A stretch of 64,000 nucleotides of DNA from Zingiber officinale (lineage: Eukaryota > Streptophyta > Magnoliopsida > Zingiberales > Zingiberaceae): assembly GCF_018446385.1 (NCBI RefSeq), contig NC_056002.1, forward strand, positions 12,472,894-12,536,893. The letters are read 5' to 3'. The notes below the pieces were generated by a model. The model was given only the letters and a program-made list of their open reading frames with translations. It was not told where the DNA came from and ran no database searches. How positions within the stretch are numbered: the first letter of the stretch is position 1; each line of letters starts with the position of its first letter. The translations under genes and the position numbers were made by a program. Shown here piece after piece: positions 58,629-64,000 of the stretch.

Positions 58629-60459
58629 TGTTAGTTAGAACTCTAAGCCAATCATTTGATGATTGTTGTATGGACTCATTGTATCATATTTTTATGTATA
58701 TAAAGGCATTTGTTTATGGTTATTATACTTGCTTGTATTGGTGCCAAATAACTAAGTATAATAGCGTCATTGAGTAGAAGATTCTTACCTATATCAATCG
58801 ATTGGTTGAATCGATAGTGAGATGATATAGGGAACATTACTCTTAATCATTCCTAGTCAAGTATTAACATTCAAGGACAATGTTAATGCGACGAGACTAG
58901 AATGTAGGCCAACTCGATGACTTGATCTCACAAGTCATGGATATAGAGATATCAAGTTGACACATGGGTATACATTGGAGAATGTATACTGAATGACCCG
59001 CCATGAGAAAGTATCATGGATCGTTATATGAGTGTCATATACTTTCTCATGTGGCTATTAGTATGACTATTAGTCCTTGGACCTGAAGTCACCATGATTC
59101 CCTAAATAAGGAGTTGCATACTTTGACTTCGTCAAACGTCACCCGTAATTGGGTGGACTATAAATGCGATTACTGGGTATGTAACAAATTATGCAGAGGA
59201 ATGTGAGTGATGTAGATGAGATCTATCCCTCCTATATGACAGGAGTGACATCATTATTCTTGATAGAGTGAGACCACTAAGTGCATGACCATGCCCAAAT
59301 GAGTCAATATGAGATGTTGAGCTCATTTGATTGAGTGAGTCTACTTGGGATTCAAGATTTAGATTGATTAGAGGATGACATGGTCTATGTCTCATATTGA
59401 TCAATCTAGATATCAAGGATAGAAGGACACTTGTCATATATTGTGAGGAGTCACAATTAGTAGTCACAAGGTGATGTTGAATCTCAACATTCTTGTAACT
59501 TGGGTAGTAATGATGTGTTGCTAGATACCGCTCATTACTTATGCTTCTAAATGAGTTTAGGAGCATTGCCAACGTTACAAGAACCTATAGGGTCACACAC
59601 AAAGGGCAATTAGATGGAGATTAGGTTCATTTGATGTACCTAGAGGATTAGGTTCATATGATGAACCAAATTGGATTAAGAGTAATCCAAAGTAAACTAA
59701 TTGAGTTGGACTCAATTTGGTTCATGTGTTAAATGAGTTTAATTTGGACTTAGACTTATTGAGCAAATTAATTCAATGAATAAAGATTCATTAAATTAAA
59801 ATTGGCTTAAACCAATGGTTAGATTTGATCAACCATGGGAGAGAAGTTGTCAAGTTTGACTTGACTTGAGAGGAAGATGAAAGGTCAAGTTTGACTTGAC
59901 CATTGCCACCTCATTTGTGAGTTAGCATTAAGTGGGCCAATGATGATGTTCCACATCATCAAGGTTGGCTTATGTGTGTGCTACATCATGAGGGAGATCA
60001 AGAGTTGTGACTCTTGATATCCCATGGAGGTATATAACCTCATTTCAATGTGGTCGACCACTTTATGTCAGTGTGAGAGTTTCATTTTGTGTGTGTAACC
60101 TCCTTCTTCTTCCTCTCTACCTTTCTTCTCTCCCTCTCCTCCACCATTGCTGTTCATCTAAGGTTGCTAGCACATCTTTAGAGATTCTCTCCATCAATTT
60201 GTTCGTGTGGATACGCATAGAGGGTTGTACACTTGACAACCTTGAGATCTGACGAACCTTGGGCGAGCGGGATACGTGAAGGGCTTCGCTACAAAGGTAT
60301 AATAAGTCTTTTCCTTGTAGATCTAGTGTAGATCTAGGCTAGAAAACATGTACACAAAGTTTTTTTTACGAAATTTTATTACTTCGCACGGATCCGATGG
60401 CATAGGATTCGGGGTTTCCGCAACGCAAAAGCGGTTTTTGCAGCCCGAAAAACCCAACA
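58629..60459 (+). mobile_element. solo LTR, 1831 bp
   Basis: It starts TGTTAGTTAGAACTC and ends CGAAAAACCCAACA, with an exact 5-bp target duplication GATAA at 58624-58628 and 60460-60464. No primer-binding site, polypurine tract or coding sequence adjoins it, so it is a product of LTR-LTR recombination. A TATA box TATATAA at 60031-60037 on the plus strand and a CT-rich stretch after it mark the likely promoter and R region. The lineage is not certain. Confidence 0.85.
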
Positions 60460-60464
60460 GATAA

Positions 60465-61620
60465 TACTCCTTTTTATAGTGTCACTATTATCTATGCACA
60501 TATCTCCAAGCATTTGCACACTTTCCAAAACACTCATAAAAAAGAATAAGTTATAAAGTGGTTCTGACTCCTTTTCTTAAATAAGCCCACAAATCTTTGT
60601 GATTTTATAGCTTGGAAGCTTTGAAAGCACAATTTGTTTGTAGCATATTCTCTGTCCTTCGTGACACAAACTTTTAAAAAAGAATACGTAAGTCCATGGG
60701 GCCTGCTTTAAGTCGACCGACCACTACTCAGGAGGATCGCCAATGCGGTTCGCCGAATGTAGTTAGTGACCCGGTGTGCATTCAATCATTCTATCTGATT
60801 CGAAAGCTGTCTATCCGATCGACTTGTCTGATCGACCTGTCTGATCGACCTACAACCCCGACTAACTAAGGCAGTCGGTCAATTCACTTAATACATAGTA
60901 ATGAGGTTTGTCCACTTGCCTCAGGCTAGGGCATGATATCCGGCCGATCAAAAGTCTCGGTCGACCACTCGCGCCCAACTGGTCATTCGAGGCCCGCTCT
61001 ACCATGTAGCCGGTTTGGGTACACCCTCTCTCTTGTTGGTGACTTTGACCATTTCTTGATTTTGACTGTCTCGTCAATCGATCTCTCCTGCCTTGACCCA
61101 CCTTTTAGGGTATCCACTTTTATCATTGTATTAATAGTTATTTTGATTATGTCGATATAATTTAATTAAGATAAGTTACCAAACAACGTAAATAAATTTT
61201 TTGAATATTTAAATTATAAATTTAAGTTTCAAAATTATCATATCTCATACCCATTTTGCCCCTCCATATTTACCACAATTGATTACTATAGTGTAGTAAT
61301 AAATTTGAGATATTATTCATCAGCACCTCAAATCGATTGCTACACTAGAGCAATCAATTAAAAAAAATCTAATTTATATTTTAAAAATTCTTAATATAGT
61401 TTGTCAAATTGATGTTTGAAAGTATAGATATAATCAAGAGAACTAGACGAACATATAGAATCTGATTTCATGTCATTCTGAGCTCTTTACGTTCATCAGT
61501 CAGTTTCAGTAAAAATTGACTTATGTACATAGAGAACTCGAAATGATATGGAACTAAGTCATATGTGTTGTTCTTCTAATTATATATATATACTCTCAAA
61601 CATCTATTTTACACACTATA
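60465..61620. other. intergenic DNA with a GC-rich repeat-derived patch
   Basis: At 60700-61110 it is rich in CGACC, GGCCGA and ATCGAC, with short repeats such as CTGATCGACCTGT; it resembles retrotransposon LTR debris but the boundaries are not visible. Confidence 0.4.
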
Positions 61621-64000
61621 TGTTGGGACGAATAGCTCATCGCGCTTGTTCACTTGCTTCAGTGTTGTTGATTTACAGTGGAATAGACTCGAAGCAAACT
61701 CTCCAATGCTAACATGTAAATTTACTTGGTATCTACCTCAAAAAGAGATGACTAATCTAAGGATCCACACATGACACACTCTCCACTATGAAAACAACTC
61801 CTTTGAAATAATCCGGAGGTGGAGAAACCTCGTACAAACTCACACATGCATATAACTCGAAACAAGAAGTAAATACACAAGAATACAAATGAAAAACCTT
61901 CTTACTTGCTTCCTTGTTGCTTATAGATGTCTCTTGAACCTTGGAAGTGCAGCTGTTGGTTGCTACTGAGAATATCGTACTGGTTCCCCTGTACAAAAAT
62001 TTTGTACAAGTCTTGAACCATTCCTAACAACCTATTGTGTTCTTTAGAAATTAAATTTGAAATCGCAAATGGAACTTAACATTATTGATTCCAAATTCAA
62101 CTTATCTGTTCTTAGTGATTTAGACTTAGATCGCAAACGATGCTTAACATTATTGATCCAAATCCACCTATGTTACAAATTCAATTAAATATTAATTTCA
62201 GATATCGACTTCTAGGTTAAACATGGCGAGGCACTAGACCTTCTTGGGTATGGGAGCATCCACCACTTCCTAGACAAAGCCTTTCAACGAAATTTAATAT
62301 TTAATTTCCTTATAGTAATCTTAGGTTTAATCAAAAAGAGCAATCGAATCACAAGTTCGAAAAACAAAAAAAACACAAAATCAAAAACATAAATTCGATT
62401 ACCTAGATTCATTAGCTCTTGTATTTGGTATTACAAGATCTAAATAAAAGGATAAACTAGTTATGATGCGGAAACTAATAACTAATTATACCTTTTATAG
62501 CTTATAGACCTCACGATCTTCTGTCGTATTCCTCTTCTTATCTCGGACGTTGTGTGAGCGACGATCTACCGAGACGAGAATCCACCCAAACTTCCTTCTT
62601 CTCCAAGCAAGTTTCGACCACCACAAGAACTCCAAGAGAAGATGAGGTTCGACCACCACCACCAAGCTCCAAGGTATGGTAGAAACAAAGCCTTCTTTCT
62701 CTCCTTCTTCTCCAAGCAAGATCCGACCACCACAAGAACTCCAAGAGAAGAAGAGGTTCGGCCACAAGAAGAAGAGAAGGGAAGGAAGAGGGCCGACCAC
62801 ACCAAGGAAGAAAAGAGAGAGGAATAGATGATAGGCTATTATTCTTATTATCAGTTGAGGCACATCTACCCTCTCTTTTATATTCCTTGGTATTGGCAAA
62901 TAAGGAAGGTTTTAATAAAAACATCCTTATTTTCCTTGTCATTGAAAAGGAAATTTTAACTAATTAAAAATTCTTTTCTCTATTAATGTGACCGATCATA
63001 TCTAATCCTCCATGGAAGTAAAGTTTTAAACACAAAATTAAAATTTCCTAATTTGTTTATGAAAATTTTAAATAAAAATTTCTCTTTTAAAAATTCCCTT
63101 CATGATTAATCATAAAAGGAAACTTTTATAAATTAAAATATCTTTATTAAAACATGTGGATGATTTACAAAAATGAAAGTTTTCTCTAAAATTAAAATCT
63201 TCCTTTCAATATACAAATAAGGAAAGATATCAAATCTTTTCTTAATCTTTTGTAAAAACTATAAAAGAAAAGATTTAAATTTTAAAACTCTCTTTTAAAT
63301 CATGAGGATGATTACAAAAAAAGAAAAGTTTTATCAAAAATTAAAATCTTCCTTTTAACTACAAATAAGGAAAGATATCAAATCTTTCTCTTAATCTTTT
63401 GTAGAAACTATAAAAAAAAATATTTAAATTGTAAACTCTCTTTTAAAATCATGGCTTCCACATAAGAAAAATTTTAAAAAATAAAATCCTTTTAATTTAT
63501 TGTGACCGACCACACCAAGCTTGGGTTCAAGCTAGGGTCAGCCACCTCTTTAAACCATCTCACCTTGGTTTGGTCGACCCTAGCTTGGGCTCCAAGCTAG
63601 ACTTAGCCGGCCACCTTAAGGTGGGTAAGAAGGTGGGTATGGGTGGGTATAACACTTTATAAATAAGAAGGTACGACAGAGACCGAGAGGAGGAATTGAT
63701 TTTGGTCTCCGATGAACTTAAGCTTCCCGTGTTCACCCCGAACACCCAACTCGAGTTCATCAATAATATCTCATTCCACTAAAGAGTTATTATTGAACTA
63801 CCGCACCAATCCCATATTACTATATGGGCTCCTTCTTATCATGAGTGTGCTAATATCCCTGTGTTTAAGATGTAAAATGAAACACCCCTAGATTTTTTTT
63901 TACTCTCTCTCATTAACTACTATTTGAATGATCATATTGCAGTACTATCAAGAAACTATCATAACCAATAGACATGACTGTATCAACAAATCTTTATCGA
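61621..64000 (-). repeat. probable retrotransposon LTR-derived region, boundaries unresolved
   Basis: No coding domain is present. Near-copies of CTTCTTCTCCAAGCAAG and ACCACCACAAGAACTCCAAG lie at 62600 and 62710. An AT-rich unit with AAATAAGGAAAGATATCAAA is repeated about 135 bp apart between 63150 and 63470. The base composition and CT/GA asymmetry suggest a long LTR on the minus strand, possibly leaving the window on the right. Confidence 0.4.

Noticed and set aside
62495-62942. Minus-strand ORFs with SLGVLVVV-like repeats
   Set aside because: Frames overlap each other over a CT/GA-rich duplicated stretch; low complexity and no domain.

Overview
This window is nuclear DNA of a flowering plant. 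It has intron-bearing housekeeping and regulatory genes (mitochondrial uL15, R2R3-MYB, GIR1-like) set among nested Ty1/copia, Ty3/gypsy, Mutator, hAT, PIF/Harbinger-like and SINE elements. The repeat types would fit a monocot, but nothing seen here fixes the species. All coordinates and splice sites were read by eye.

Layout. 1-4528: the 5' part of a minus-strand copia element, cut by the window edge, lying just before an exon of a DCP1-like (mRNA decapping) gene. 4820-8361: exons of that DCP1-like gene, now broken by two frameshifts, with a tRNA-type SINE in its last intron. 8935-35570: a 26.6-kb Mutator-like element (MULE), which is the main discovery. It has inverted termini of about 165 bp and an exact 9-bp target duplication (CTAAATCAA). 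A mudrA-like transposase reads inward from the left end. An Ulp1/C48-like protease gene reads inward from the right end. In the middle, a second Ulp1-like gene sits between two multi-kilobase arrays in opposite orientation; their units are packed with perfect stem-loops. A 10,000-bp Tat-type gypsy element (12213-22212, TSD ACACC) interrupts the MULE just after the transposase.

35.6-45.9 kb: gene-poor, AT-rich DNA with an (ATA)24 microsatellite, three related hAT-type non-autonomous elements with 8-bp target duplications, a tandem-repeat element and a SINE cluster. 46.1-57.0 kb: the genic part. It holds a GIR1-like small repressor (+), mitochondrial uL15 (-, four exons, 301 aa), a divergent small zinc-ribbon protein (+), and an R2R3-MYB of the subgroup-4 type (+, three exons, 206 aa). 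58629-60459: a solo LTR with TSD GATAA. 60.5-64.0 kb: repeat-derived DNA, probably including an LTR that I could not delimit.

How it fits together. The MULE resembles known two-gene Mutator elements, with transposase and accessory gene convergent from opposite termini. Its accessory genes are SUMO-protease-like, as in plant MULEs carrying Ulp1 domains. What looks unusual is the palindrome-rich inverted arrays around the inner Ulp1 gene, and the same palindrome about 0.7-0.9 kb inside each MULE end. The host genes at 46-57 kb look intact. All transposon genes seen carry stop codons or frameshifts, many explained by C-to-T or G-to-A changes.
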